Origin: Endozoicomonas sp965198415
GTDB taxonomy: Bacteria > Pseudomonadota > Gammaproteobacteria > Pseudomonadales > Endozoicomonadaceae
NCBI GenBank assembly: GCA_965198415.1
Contig: CBDAPN010000008.1
Span: 62,001 to 126,000 of the forward strand
Length of the DNA: 64,000 nt
Direction of reading: 5' to 3'
Shown here: positions 45,377 to 54,146 of the stretch, in pieces
Layout of the letters: each line of letters opens with the position of its first letter
How positions within the stretch are numbered: position 1 is the stretch's first letter
The notes under the pieces: model-generated
Seen by the model: only the letters and a program-made list of their open reading frames with translations
What the model was told of the DNA's origin: nothing
The model's database searches: none
Program-made: the position numbers and the translations under genes

Positions 45377-45530
45377 GATGAGGATTTGCGAATCACTGGC
45401 ATTTGCCAGTTTAGTCAGGTCTGAAATTTTGGTCGATGGCAGTACCTCCGTCGTTGGTGGTTGAACAAGGGGCGGCTCAACAGTGCTTGGGGAGAGTCAG
45501 GTTGAGCCTGAGTAGTTAATAATGAGAATG
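45348..45530 (-). ncRNA. Candidate Fur-repressed small RNA (RyhB-like)
   Basis: A predicted transcript of about 180 nt lies between a promoter with a Fur box and a strong terminator. It has no start codon with a plausible frame: the longest open stretch ends NASDSQILIFLA but lacks ATG/GTG/TTG. The layout (Fur site at the promoter, short noncoding transcript, T7 terminator) is that of iron-starvation RNAs such as RyhB or PrrF. A short CCAAGCACTGTTGAGC faintly recalls the RyhB seed region. Identity as an sRNA is inference. Confidence 0.5.
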
Positions 45531-45566
45531 ATTATCATTTTAGTGGTGTATGCATAGGGAATGCAA
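45521..45566 (-). promoter_or_regulatory. Sigma-70 promoter with overlapping Fur box
   Basis: On the minus strand TTGCAT and TAAAAT are separated by 18 bp. Directly downstream of the -10 lies TGATAATCATTCTCA, which matches the 7-1-7 Fur consensus (TGATAATnATTATCA) at nearly all positions. Fur bound here would block the promoter when iron is plentiful. Confidence 0.75.
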
Positions 45567-45684
45567 CCCCAAAATACAAAGAATTTATTCATTTGGCCGT
45601 AATTTATTAGAAGCGCTGTAAAACAAGGCTTTATTGTGAGCATAAACGCCAGCATCATTGGGTTTTGTAACTTGGGGAGAGGCA

Positions 45685-46401
45685 TTGAACAGACGACTGG
45701 GGATTTTACTGTGCGACGAGCATCATCCTGATTCCATAAAGCAATTTGGCACCTACGAGCAAGATTTCCGGCAGATGGTCAATAGCGTAATGCCTCAGCA
45801 GTGGCAATATTCTGCCTGGCGCTGCTACGAAAACGATTTTCCCGCTTCAGTTAAGCAGTGCGATGCCTGGGTCATCAGTGGGAGTAAATCGGCCGCCTAT
45901 GATCCCGATCTGTGGATTCATAAACTCAAAGAGTTCATTGTCAAACTGGAGCAATCCGGGGTGCCGGTGGTCGGTATCTGTTTTGGTCATCAGATTATTC
46001 ATCAGGCGCTTGGTGGTCAGGTGCAAAATTTTTCTGGCGGTTGGGGGATAGGTGCTTACCCGGTGCAAGCAGTAGACGACTTTGGGTCATTCAAAGCTGG
46101 TGACACAATCCGAGTTCTGGCTGTTCATCAGGATCAAGTAATGAAAATGGCGCCGGGCTTTACGTTGCTGGCGACTTCAAGTTTTTGCCTACATGCAATT
46201 ACTAGAAAAGGAACGTCTATTTTGACTTGGCAGGCGCACCCGGAGTTTGTTGATGGTTTTTTTAAGGATATATGCACCAGACTCAGGGGAATAGCAGAGG
46301 ACAACCTGATAGATCAAGCACTACAAAAAGTTGGTCTTGAGGATAACCGCTCACAGGCAGCCCACGCCATTGTTAACTTTCTGGCGGCAATTAAAGAATG
46401 A
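45685..46401 (+). CDS. Class I glutamine amidotransferase-like protein
   Basis: About 238 residues of the GATase1 fold. Nucleophile Cys lies in VVGICFGHQIIHQALGG and the catalytic His in TWQAHPEFVDGF. It resembles stand-alone GMP-synthase-like amidotransferases that act on gamma-glutamyl compounds. The start is set at TTG 45685 because GGGGAGAGG lies 2-10 nt upstream; the frame runs to 45658. Its own promoter would face away from the Fur-box promoter. The acceptor is unknown. Confidence 0.85.
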   Translation: MNRRLGILLCDEHHPDSIKQFGTYEQDFRQMVNSVMPQQWQYSAWRCYENDFPASVKQCDAWVISGSKSAAYDPDLWIHKLKEFIVKLEQSGVPVVGICFGHQIIHQALGGQVQNFSGGWGIGAYPVQAVDDFGSFKAGDTIRVLAVHQDQVMKMAPGFTLLATSSFCLHAITRKGTSILTWQAHPEFVDGFFKDICTRLRGIAEDNLIDQALQKVGLEDNRSQAAHAIVNFLAAIKE

Positions 46402-46404
46402 GCA

Positions 46405-46917
46405 TCAAGGGCTATTTTTCAGCTTGATGCCAGCTTTATTGCACAGCTCGTCCACCAGCAACCCGCAATTACCCTCGCTAACATGATCGCGAGGGATCAT
46501 CTCAAGCCAGCCGCCTTTACCTTTTATAACTATAATGTTGTCGTCTACTGTCACCATTTTCACTTGTTTGTAATGACGAAAGGCAGGCTTTAACAAAGAT
46601 GAGGTGATGCAAACCCCATCCTCTTTCAATTCAAGCGTGCGGGTCTCCAGCACCAGTGAGGGTTGATAATTAAGGCCAAAACGCTTGTGAACAGCGTACT
46701 TAAGGGCAAGGTTGAGCACCCAGAACGTAATGAATGCCGAGCCAAAAAGGCCTGAAAGTAAAATGGTGCTCAGGCTGTTACGAAAAATGATCAGTGGCAG
46801 TAATAAGCAGGACAACGAAGCCACCCAAATCAGTAAAGAGTGCTTCGGGCTGTATTTGATCATCAGCTGATTAATGCGGTTCTGGGCTTGCCCAGTGATG
46901 GTATAGGTAACTTGCAT
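46405..46917 (-). CDS. YcxB-like membrane protein
   Basis: 170 residues. Two adjacent membrane segments (about 27-45 and 52-72) are followed by a soluble C-terminal domain of the YcxB-like type (LELKEDGVCITSSLLKPAFR, VKMVTVDDNIIVIKGKGGWL, EMIPRDHVSE). Function unknown. It starts 3 bp after the helicase gene on the same strand and is probably cotranscribed with it. Confidence 0.75.
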   Translation of the reverse strand: MQVTYTITGQAQNRINQLMIKYSPKHSLLIWVASLSCLLLPLIIFRNSLSTILLSGLFGSAFITFWVLNLALKYAVHKRFGLNYQPSLVLETRTLELKEDGVCITSSLLKPAFRHYKQVKMVTVDDNIIVIKGKGGWLEMIPRDHVSEGNCGLLVDELCNKAGIKLKNSP

Positions 46918-46920
46918 GTT

Positions 46921-48699
46921 TCAGAGCGACTCTGCCTTACGGTATTGACCTTGGTAATCAAACAGCTTTTCAATAATTTTCCAGTAATGTTTTTCTTTGT
47001 GAGCAATCACAAAGTCTGGCTTGCGAAACTTCTTCTGATTGTGGATTACCTGTTCAATAGACGACGCCTTGAACGTTTCCCCACGATTGATCAGCGCATG
47101 CTTGCCAAAATGGTGGTAGAACGCACCCTGTTGAGCCGGGGTATCGAGCCGGAAAAACTCATGTACCTGAGCGCCATCTTCATCGTGATAGATGATTTTA
47201 AGCCGCTGTTCCCCACGTTCGTTTGGGCTGGCGGTAATCTCCATGCCTGAGCATCGGATCACCAGACAGTTTTTCAAGTTCAGGGCATCACGTAATTTTT
47301 TATCCGGATCAATGAGCATATGCTGACAGCTGTTGCATTTTCTGGCCGCAATATCATTTTCAGCACCGCACTGTCCACACTCTTTAAAGCGATAGCGAAA
47401 TTCACAGCGCTCTTTTTCATTGTCAACTTCAGCAAAACCCTGACATCGTCTGCCGTAATGCTCAATAAGATCGTCATCGTCGTCTAGAATGCCCCAAAAA
47501 TGGTTGTTGTGACCACAAGCCGGGCAAGCAACCGTGACAGGCACGGCTCTGGAATCAGGCTTTGGCTCCCCAACTTCAGGGCTGTATAAACTGAATCGAT
47601 TACCCGCATAATCAATTATCAGGCAATCTTTTTTGTCGGGAGCCAAGCGCAACCCCCGCCCCGCTATTTGCTGATAAAGGCTAACGGACTCCGTCGGCCG
47701 CAAAATGGCAATAAGGTCCACATGGGGGGCATCAAACCCCGTCGTAAGTACTGAGACATTAACCAGAAACTTCAGCTGTTGCTGTTTGAAGGCATGAATT
47801 AAACGGTCTCGCTCTTTGGCGGGTGTATCGCCAATAATGAGGGCGCTTTCTTCCTTGGGTAAATAGCCCATAACCTCCCGGGCATGGTCAACTGTCGCCG
47901 CGAAAAGCATTACCCCCTTACGATGACTCGCTTCTTCTTTGATTTGGGTAACGATTTGCCGGGTCGCCCGTGCCTCGCCCTGCAATAACTGATTAAGTGC
48001 CTGTTCGCCGTAGCGGCCAAAGTTGTCTGTGGTTGATAATTGACCGAAGTCGTAGAAAGCGATCGGGGCATCAACGACTTTTGGTTGAGTGAGATAACCG
48101 TTATCCACCATATAAGAGAGCGGCAATTCAAAAAGACACTCTTTAAAAAAGCGCGACGCTTCGGTTCGCACGGTACCTTTTTTATTTGCAGACCGGTGAT
48201 ACTGGTATAGCCAGCCCATTCCCAAGCGGTATGGAGTTGCAGTGAGCCCAAGTACCTTCAGACTGGGGTTTAACTGCTGAAAGTACGTAATCACTTTGTG
48301 GTAGCTCGAATTCTTCTCCATGGCTACCCGATGGCACTCATCAATGACCAGTAATGTGAACGCTTTTTCTTGTGGCGAAAAGTGCTCCAAGTTTCTTACG
48401 ACGCTCTGCACACTGCCAAACACCACCGACTCAACGGTGTCTTTTTGCCCCAGCCCGGCACTGAAAATTGAAGCGTTTAAGCCATAGCTTTCATACTTGG
48501 CGTGGTTTTGTTCTACCAGCTCCTTAACGTGCGCTAACACCAGAACGCGCCCTCGGGCAAGGCGAGCCAGTTCAGCGATGACCAAGCTTTTACCAGCGCC
48601 GGTTGGTAAAGTCAGCAGTGCCGGGTCGTTGGACGTGCGAAAATGACGAATCACACACTTAACAGCATCTGTTTGATAGGGACGAAGCTTAAAAACCAT
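46921..48699 (-). CDS. DEAD/DEAH-box superfamily 2 helicase with zinc-ribbon tail
   Basis: About 592 residues. It begins VFKLRPYQTDAVKCVIRHF (Q-like motif). Walker A is LTLPTGAGKSLVIAEL, motif II DECHRV, motif III GLTATPYRLG, and motif VI QIAGRGLRLAPDKKDCLIID. Two zinc-ribbon-like Cys groups follow (VACPACGHNN; CGQCGAENDIAARKCNSC) and a C-terminal DUF-like domain. This is the RadD/YejH-type architecture, a helicase-like ATPase linked to DNA repair. The frame reaches 48858, but those extra 53 residues come from the 17-bp tandem repeat (PFGYLCPLGIYAPW), so the ATG at 48699 is taken. Confidence 0.88.
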   Translation of the reverse strand: MVFKLRPYQTDAVKCVIRHFRTSNDPALLTLPTGAGKSLVIAELARLARGRVLVLAHVKELVEQNHAKYESYGLNASIFSAGLGQKDTVESVVFGSVQSVVRNLEHFSPQEKAFTLLVIDECHRVAMEKNSSYHKVITYFQQLNPSLKVLGLTATPYRLGMGWLYQYHRSANKKGTVRTEASRFFKECLFELPLSYMVDNGYLTQPKVVDAPIAFYDFGQLSTTDNFGRYGEQALNQLLQGEARATRQIVTQIKEEASHRKGVMLFAATVDHAREVMGYLPKEESALIIGDTPAKERDRLIHAFKQQQLKFLVNVSVLTTGFDAPHVDLIAILRPTESVSLYQQIAGRGLRLAPDKKDCLIIDYAGNRFSLYSPEVGEPKPDSRAVPVTVACPACGHNNHFWGILDDDDDLIEHYGRRCQGFAEVDNEKERCEFRYRFKECGQCGAENDIAARKCNSCQHMLIDPDKKLRDALNLKNCLVIRCSGMEITASPNERGEQRLKIIYHDEDGAQVHEFFRLDTPAQQGAFYHHFGKHALINRGETFKASSIEQVIHNQKKFRKPDFVIAHKEKHYWKIIEKLFDYQGQYRKAESL

Positions 48700-48794
48700 C
48701 GCAGGGTTAAACCTTAGTGGAGCGATGGGGTAGTTTGCAGATAAATTCGCACAATTTAAAGCCATGTGAGCACTGGCACTCCCCACTCTATCGA

Positions 48795-48857
48795 ACCCAA
48801 AGGGCATAAATACCCAAGGGGCATAAATACCCAAGGGGCATAAATACCCAAAGGGCA
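48795..48857. repeat. Second cluster of the 17-bp tandem repeat
   Basis: A partial unit and three full units of TAAATACCCAA(A/G)GGGCA lie between the divergent helicase and metY genes. The family is the one at the left of the window, in the same orientation, ending in the same TAAAGG. Confidence 0.9.
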
Positions 48858-48963
48858 TAAAGGCATGTTTTACGCAATCACGGGCTAGCCCTTTAAAGTA
48901 ACGGTTTTTGGCAGCAGCACTTTCAAGCTATGATCGGCTTATACAGACCAGTAGGAAAAAGCT

Positions 48964-50241
48964 ATGAAGCCTGAAACCATTGCCCTCCATGTAGGCTATG
49001 AGGGAGACCCAACCAGTCATGCGGCCACAACGCCTATTTATCAAACAGTGTCGTACACCTTTGACGATACACAACACGGTGCAGACCTGTTTGACCTTAA
49101 AGTGGCTGGTAACATTTACTCACGCATAATGAACCCTACCAATGCCGTTCTTGAAGCAAGGTTGGCTGCGCTAGAAGGCGGGGTTGGCGCACTGACCGTA
49201 GCCTCCGGTATGATCGCCATCACCTATGCGATTCAAACCATTGCGGATGCGGGCAGTAATATTGTTTCAACCAGCCAGCTGTATGGCGGTACCTATAACT
49301 TGTTTGCCCATACCTTTCCTCGACAAGGTATCGAGGTGCGATTTGCTTCCTATGACGATTTTTCCGCCTTGGAAGCACTGATTGATGAGAACACTAAGGC
49401 TCTATTTTGTGAGTCCATTGGCAACCCTGCCGGGAATATCATCGATATTCCAAAACTGGCTGAATTGGCACACAGACACGGCGTTCCTCTAATTGTTGAT
49501 AACACCGTGGCCACTCCCATTCTGTGCCGTCCCATTGAACTCGGTGCTGACATCGTCGTGCATTCGCTGACAAAATACATAGGTGGTCACGGCACAACGC
49601 TCGGTGGAGTGATTATTGACAGCGGCAAGTTTGATTGGGCGGCAAATAAACAACGCTTTCCAATTTTGAGTGAGCCGGACCCTTCTTATCATGGTGTCGT
49701 GTATACCGAGGCCATGGGGGAAGCTGCATTTATTGGTCGAGCGCGGGTAGTTCCATTGCGAAATACGGGCGGTGCTCTGGCTGCACAAAGCGCATTTCAA
49801 TTGATGCAAGGGCTTGAAACACTGGCGTTAAGGATGGAACGGCATTGTGAAAATGCTGAAAAAGTTGCTTCCTATCTGCAACGGCATCCTCAAGTCAGCT
49901 GGGTCAACTACGCAGGCTTGGTCGATAGCCCCGACCATGAAACCATGCACAAAACGACAATGGGTAAAGCCTCAGGTATTTTGAGCTTTGGCATTAAAGG
50001 TGGAAAAGAAGCCGGTGCTCGTTTTATTGATGCGTTGCAGATGATTTTACGCTTGGTAAACATTGGTGATGCGAAAACATTGGCTTGTCACCCAGCTTCA
50101 ACAACGCACCGGCAGTTAAGCCACGAAGAGCTGGAATCGGCTGGTGTCAGTGAAGATATGGTGAGGCTGTCTATTGGCATTGAACATGTAGACGACATTA
50201 TTGCAGACATTGAGCAAGCGCTAGAGTCTAGTGTCGCCTAA
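48964..50241 (+). CDS. metY: O-acetylhomoserine aminocarboxypropyltransferase (sulfhydrylase)
   Basis: 425 residues of the Cys/Met metabolism PLP family. The start (PETIALHVGYEGDPTSHAAT), YSRIMNPTNAVLEARLAALE, the PLP lysine in VHSLTKYIGGHGTTLGG and the C-terminal CHPASTTHRQLS are the MetY pattern. It makes homocysteine (or methionine) from O-acetylhomoserine and sulfide (or methanethiol). Single gene with AGGA upstream; a hairpin terminates it. Confidence 0.93.
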   Translation: MKPETIALHVGYEGDPTSHAATTPIYQTVSYTFDDTQHGADLFDLKVAGNIYSRIMNPTNAVLEARLAALEGGVGALTVASGMIAITYAIQTIADAGSNIVSTSQLYGGTYNLFAHTFPRQGIEVRFASYDDFSALEALIDENTKALFCESIGNPAGNIIDIPKLAELAHRHGVPLIVDNTVATPILCRPIELGADIVVHSLTKYIGGHGTTLGGVIIDSGKFDWAANKQRFPILSEPDPSYHGVVYTEAMGEAAFIGRARVVPLRNTGGALAAQSAFQLMQGLETLALRMERHCENAEKVASYLQRHPQVSWVNYAGLVDSPDHETMHKTTMGKASGILSFGIKGGKEAGARFIDALQMILRLVNIGDAKTLACHPASTTHRQLSHEELESAGVSEDMVRLSIGIEHVDDIIADIEQALESSVA

Positions 50242-50250
50242 GTTTGAAAG

Positions 50251-50276
50251 CTGTTCAGTGCTATTAGTCTGAACAG
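50251..50276. terminator. Hairpin between convergent metY and dctM
   Basis: Perfect stem CTGTTCAG/CTGAACAG with a 10-nt loop followed by ATTTG. It lies 10 bp after metY and just before the dctM stop. Confidence 0.6.
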
Positions 50277-50290
50277 ATTTGATTAGTCGT

Positions 50291-51667
50291 TTAATGGTAA
50301 ATTTTATCCGGCAGCCAAGTGACCAGCTCTGGCCAAATAGCAAGGGTACACAGCAAAGCCAACTGAATGGCAATGAACGGGATGACCCCTTTGTAGATAT
50401 CGGCAGTGGTCACTTCAACAGGTGCTACTCCCCGCAGATAAAAAAGTGCAAAGCCAAAAGGTGGAGTCAGAAAAGACGTTTGCAGGTTCATTGCAATCAT
50501 AATTCCAAGCCACACCGGATCGAGCCCCATTGCTAGCAGTACCGGGGCAACCATGGGGACAACAACAAAGGTAATTTCAATAAAGTCGAGAATAAAACCC
50601 AACAGAAACATCACCACCATGACAACAAGGACTGCTGTAAATACGCCACCTGGCATATTGTTAAAGTAATAATGGATCAGCTCCTCACCATTAAAGCCGC
50701 GAAAAACCAGTGAGAAAACAGAAGCTCCAATTAAAATCAGAAACACCATACAGGTGACCTGTGTCGTTGAACGCACGACTTCTCCCATGGCTCTGATCGT
50801 GAGATTTCTACGCAGCAGCGCAAGAATGATGGCACCAACGGCACCCACACTGGCGGCTTCGGTAGGAGTGGCGGCTCCGGCCAGAATAGAGCCGAGAACG
50901 GCAGCAATTAAGAACAGAGGTGGTAACAGATTAACAATCAAATGACCTTTGTCGTTCATTCTGTTGATTTCGTTGTCACTGAGAGCCGGTGCTGCTTCTG
51001 GCTTAACGCGAGCAACAACGAACAGATAGACTGTGTAGGCAAAAACCAGCAGTAAACCCGGGATAATCGCCCCGACAAATAAATCTCCGACGGACACTGT
51101 ATCGGGAGCGAAGATCCCCTGTTTGATCTGTGCTTGCTGGTAGGCACTTGAGAGCACATCACCTAGTAATACAAGGGCAATGGAAGGGGGAATAATTTGC
51201 CCAAGGCTCCCGGTTGCACAAATGGTACCCGTTGCTAATGCTGGTGAATAACCATGTCGTAACATAGTTGGCAATGACAGCAGCCCCATAGTGACGACGG
51301 TAGCCCCAACAATGCCGGTGCTGGCAGCTAACAACATACCAACGACAATAACTGAAAGACCCAGCCCACCACGGGTTTTGCCAAATAGACGCGCCATACT
51401 TTCCAGCAGGCTCTCGGCGACTTTTGACTTCTCCAGCATTACCCCCATAAAGACGAACAAAGGCACTGCGAGCAGGGTTTGGTTGGTAATAATGCCAAAA
51501 AGACGACTGGGTAAGGCGTTCATCAAGCTGAGATCAAATACCCCAAACAGCGACCCAACACCGGCAAACAGTAGTGCGGTTCCAGCCAGAGAAAATGCCA
51601 CCGGATAGCCAGCAAGCAGTACAAGACAAACCGTAGCAAACATTAGAAAAGGAATGGCGTTCATCAT
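50291..51667 (-). CDS. dctM: TRAP transporter large permease (DctM)
   Basis: 458 residues with about 12 membrane segments. Visible are FVFMGVMLEKSKVAESLLES, GIVGATVVTMGLLSLPTMLR and GYSPALATGTICATGSLGQI followed by IPPS, the DctM core. It carries organic acids with Na+, driven by a periplasmic binding protein. The substrate cannot be assigned because no dctP gene lies nearby. It follows dctQ by 4 bp. Confidence 0.93.
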   Translation of the reverse strand: MMNAIPFLMFATVCLVLLAGYPVAFSLAGTALLFAGVGSLFGVFDLSLMNALPSRLFGIITNQTLLAVPLFVFMGVMLEKSKVAESLLESMARLFGKTRGGLGLSVIVVGMLLAASTGIVGATVVTMGLLSLPTMLRHGYSPALATGTICATGSLGQIIPPSIALVLLGDVLSSAYQQAQIKQGIFAPDTVSVGDLFVGAIIPGLLLVFAYTVYLFVVARVKPEAAPALSDNEINRMNDKGHLIVNLLPPLFLIAAVLGSILAGAATPTEAASVGAVGAIILALLRRNLTIRAMGEVVRSTTQVTCMVFLILIGASVFSLVFRGFNGEELIHYYFNNMPGGVFTAVLVVMVVMFLLGFILDFIEITFVVVPMVAPVLLAMGLDPVWLGIMIAMNLQTSFLTPPFGFALFYLRGVAPVEVTTADIYKGVIPFIAIQLALLCTLAIWPELVTWLPDKIYH

Positions 51668-51671
51668 CTCG

Positions 51672-52196
51672 CTACGCCTCCTTTTCTTTGTCGAAAATAA
51701 TTGTCAGGGAGTGCAATAGCTCTGCTATTGCCTGTAGTAAAAGGGTGGCTACCATTACCATGATCAGGCTTTTTAGTGCATAAACAAAAGGTAAACCGCC
51801 CGGGTCCTGTGATGTTTCCATAACGGCCCAGGAGCGAGCGATATAGTCCCAGCTCACTATCCCAATAAAAAGACAGACCGGAATGAGTAAAAAAATGGTG
51901 CCAAGACTGTTAATAAGAGCCTTCTGTTTGATGCTCATTTTGCGATAAAAAACATCCACCCTGACGTGGCCATTGTGCTTGAGTGTATAGGCGCTGGCTC
52001 CCATAAAAACGACAGTATGCAGGTACATGGCAGACTCTTGCAGAGCAATGGAGCCAATGTTCAAGAAGTAGCGAAAAACAACTACAGAACAGACAGCAAA
52101 AACCAGCAATAAGGTCAGCCAGCTGATGAGCCTGCCGGTAAATTCAGTGAATTGGTTAATGGTGAATACAATGGCTTTGATGCCGGTGGGACTCAT
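51672..52196 (-). CDS. dctQ: TRAP transporter small permease (DctQ)
   Basis: 174 residues with four membrane segments, including RLISWLTLLLVFAVCSVVVF and the TLKHNGHVRVDVFYRKMS loop that is typical of DctQ. It pairs with DctM. The operon holds only Q and M. The gene before it is a divergent PstS-like protein, not a DctP. Confidence 0.9.
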   Translation of the reverse strand: MSPTGIKAIVFTINQFTEFTGRLISWLTLLLVFAVCSVVVFRYFLNIGSIALQESAMYLHTVVFMGASAYTLKHNGHVRVDVFYRKMSIKQKALINSLGTIFLLIPVCLFIGIVSWDYIARSWAVMETSQDPGGLPFVYALKSLIMVMVATLLLQAIAELLHSLTIIFDKEKEA

Positions 52197-52512
52197 ACAA
52201 TCTCTCCCCTGCAGCCAGGAAAGGCTGGCTGCTTATTATCATTTTTATTATGGTTTTGTATGCCAAACGCACGACAAATGAACTAACCAAAAGATATAAA
52301 ACCGCCCAATTATAGGCATTTATGTAATATTTGATCAATTTCCTGCACACAACGTCACAAGAAAATTTCAGAGAAAAAATAAGCCTTAACAGAACTGTAA
52401 TATTCGGGCTCTATATTTGGATTCCAGAGTTAAGTAAGGAGGCTGGTGCCTCTTAACAGTTCTGCGCTGTTAGCTAATCATTTAACGAGGCATAAAAAGC
52501 CAGGAGAGAAAC
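52197..52512. other. Divergent control region between dctQ and the PstS-like gene
   Basis: About 315 bp, AT-rich on the left. Close to the PstS-like start lie two small hairpins (GAGGCtggtGCCTC, TAACAGttctgcgCTGTTA) and a ribosome site (CAGGAGAGAAAC). CTGTAATATTC near 52392 looks like half a Pho box, but a second half is not convincing. Confidence 0.4.
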
Positions 52513-53514
52513 ATGAAACTGAAAAGAATTGTGACCACATTGTCCACTGCGCTGGCACTGACTATTGCAAGTGGTTCAGCCTTTGCGAGCCAATTGGACA
52601 GATCATTGCCGCAATACAATAAATCCAGCGGTGTCTCCGGTAATCTGTCGTCTGTTGGTTCGGACACTCTGGCGAACTTGATGACTCTTTGGGCTGAAGA
52701 CTTTAAGCGTATATACCCAAACGTTAATGTTCAGATTCTGGCAGCGGGTTCTTCAACTGCCCCACCCGCCCTGACCGAGAGCACATCAAACTTTGGCCCG
52801 ATGAGCCGAAAGATGAAAGATAAAGAGCTTGAAGCATTTGAAAAGAAGCATGGTTATAAGCCAACGGCAATACCCGTAGCCATTGACGCTCTGGCAGTTT
52901 TTGTTAACAAGGATAACCCCATTAAAGGCCTGACGATGGCAGAAGTGGATGCCATTTTTTCATCAACTCGCAAATGTGGTGAAGCTAAAAATGTGAATAC
53001 TTGGGGTGACCTTGGTCTTACGGGTTCATGGAAAAACCGCTCTGTGCAGCTTTACGGGCGTAATTCAGTGTCTGGCACTTATGGCTACTTCAAGAAAAAG
53101 GCACTGTGTAAGGGTGACTTTAAAAACAGTGTCAATGAGCAGCCAGGCTCTGCCTCTGTCGTACAATCGGTTTCTGCTTCTTTGAACGGCATTGGTTATT
53201 CTGGTATTGGATACAAAACCTCCAGTGTAAGAACGGTTGCACTGGCTAAAAAAGCAGGACAGGCTTTTGTTGATGCAACGCCGCTCAATGCAGTTGACGG
53301 TAGTTACCCTCTTTCACGCTTTCTTTATGTGTACATCAACAAACAACCTAACAAGCCACTGTCTCCGCTGGAGCGTGAGTTCGTAAAATTGGTGTTGTCA
53401 AAACAGGGACAGGAGGTTGTTTTAAAAGACGGTTATATTCCTCTTCCCGGCAAAGTAGTTGATAAATACCTGGCTCAGCTAGGGCTGAATAACACCACGG
53501 TTGCCAGCAAGTAA
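52513..53514 (+). CDS. PstS-family phosphate-binding protein
   Basis: 333 residues with a signal peptide (about 1-25, cleaved after AFA). It has the PBP fold with the PstS-like VGSDTLANLMTLWAEDFKRI, AAGSSTAPPALTESTSNFGP and LYGRNSVSGTYGYFKKKALC. It binds phosphate in the periplasm for an ABC importer; alternatively it serves in signalling. It is a lone gene, away from the pst operon 4 kb downstream, which has no pstS of its own in this window. A terminator follows. Confidence 0.85.
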   Translation: MKLKRIVTTLSTALALTIASGSAFASQLDRSLPQYNKSSGVSGNLSSVGSDTLANLMTLWAEDFKRIYPNVNVQILAAGSSTAPPALTESTSNFGPMSRKMKDKELEAFEKKHGYKPTAIPVAIDALAVFVNKDNPIKGLTMAEVDAIFSSTRKCGEAKNVNTWGDLGLTGSWKNRSVQLYGRNSVSGTYGYFKKKALCKGDFKNSVNEQPGSASVVQSVSASLNGIGYSGIGYKTSSVRTVALAKKAGQAFVDATPLNAVDGSYPLSRFLYVYINKQPNKPLSPLEREFVKLVLSKQGQEVVLKDGYIPLPGKVVDKYLAQLGLNNTTVASK

Positions 53515-53542
53515 TGACTGTTGGTAACTATTGAAGTTATTT

Positions 53543-53575
53543 TAAAACCTTGTTCCCTTGGGAATGAGGTTTTTT
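53543..53575 (+). terminator. Rho-independent terminator of the PstS-like gene
   Basis: Stem AAAACCTtgTTCCC/GGGAAtgAGGTTTT ends in a T run (TTTTTTATTG), 28 bp after the stop. Confidence 0.88.
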
Positions 53576-53797
53576 ATTGTTGTATGAATGGTAATGTGCC
53601 AAGGGTTGACGCCTTTATGACAATAAAATGTGCGGACTGAGGCCGCTGATCCCGCAGGGAACCGGCAGGATAAACCGTATGGGTATTAACGCTTTGCTGT
53701 ACTAGAAAACCCAAGTGAAAGGATTTGAAAACCTGGGCTAAGCAGTTAACAAGACAGAGTATATGTTTTTAATAGTCGAAAAATGAACGACACTTCA

Positions 53798-54058
53798 TTA
53801 TTTAAAATTAACGGCTCTGCAAGGCTCTAACTTCCATGCTGACAATTCCATTCTGTGACTTCCAATTATTCTGTTTGATACGTCTACTTTTTTGTAACTC
53901 AACCATAAAAGGCCTTCTGTTATACCTTGCTGTTGGAAACTTTTGGCTAAATTTATTATCTTGGATTTGGTGGTTTTCAGGAATTCATTGGATGTTTGAT
54001 ATGATTTCAGGTATTGACCAACATTTGAAACAAGACGCTTGATATTCACTCGGACCAT
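53798..54058 (-). CDS. Small AT-rich protein, third member of a local paralog family
   Basis: 86 residues with no recognised domain. The first 40 or so align without gaps with the gene at 54545: MxxV(N/D)(I/L), then SYxxSN...TxKS...LxKxF.Q are shared (for example QTSNEFLKTTKSK against AKSNIVTRTIKSA). The rest differs. There is no good ribosome site, and the N-terminal similarity is its main support, so it may be a remnant. Same strand and AT-rich composition as its two neighbours. Confidence 0.4.
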   Translation of the reverse strand: MVRVNIKRLVSNVGQYLKSYQTSNEFLKTTKSKIINLAKSFQQQGITEGLLWLSYKKVDVSNRIIGSHRMELSAWKLEPCRAVNFK

Positions 54059-54146
54059 TTTATTTTTGTATATTAAACCAAAACCTTCTGTACCAGTATT
54101 AAGGTGACCAGAGTTGTTCTTATAGTCAGGAGTTGTCTGGTTCTTT

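Noticed and set aside
45364..45495. Small protein of about 43 codons inside the Fur-controlled transcript
   Set aside because: The frame ends NASDSQILIFLA but has no ATG, GTG or TTG in frame after the preceding stop. A GGAGG is present but not followed by a start codon.
52385..52415. Pho box before the PstS-like gene
   Set aside because: Only one half-site (CTGTAATATTC) is recognisable; the second repeat does not match.
53836..54042. Plus-strand hydrophobic frame opposite the 86-residue gene
   Set aside because: No ribosome site. Its hydrophobicity is the expected mirror of the AT-rich minus-strand frame, which has paralog support.
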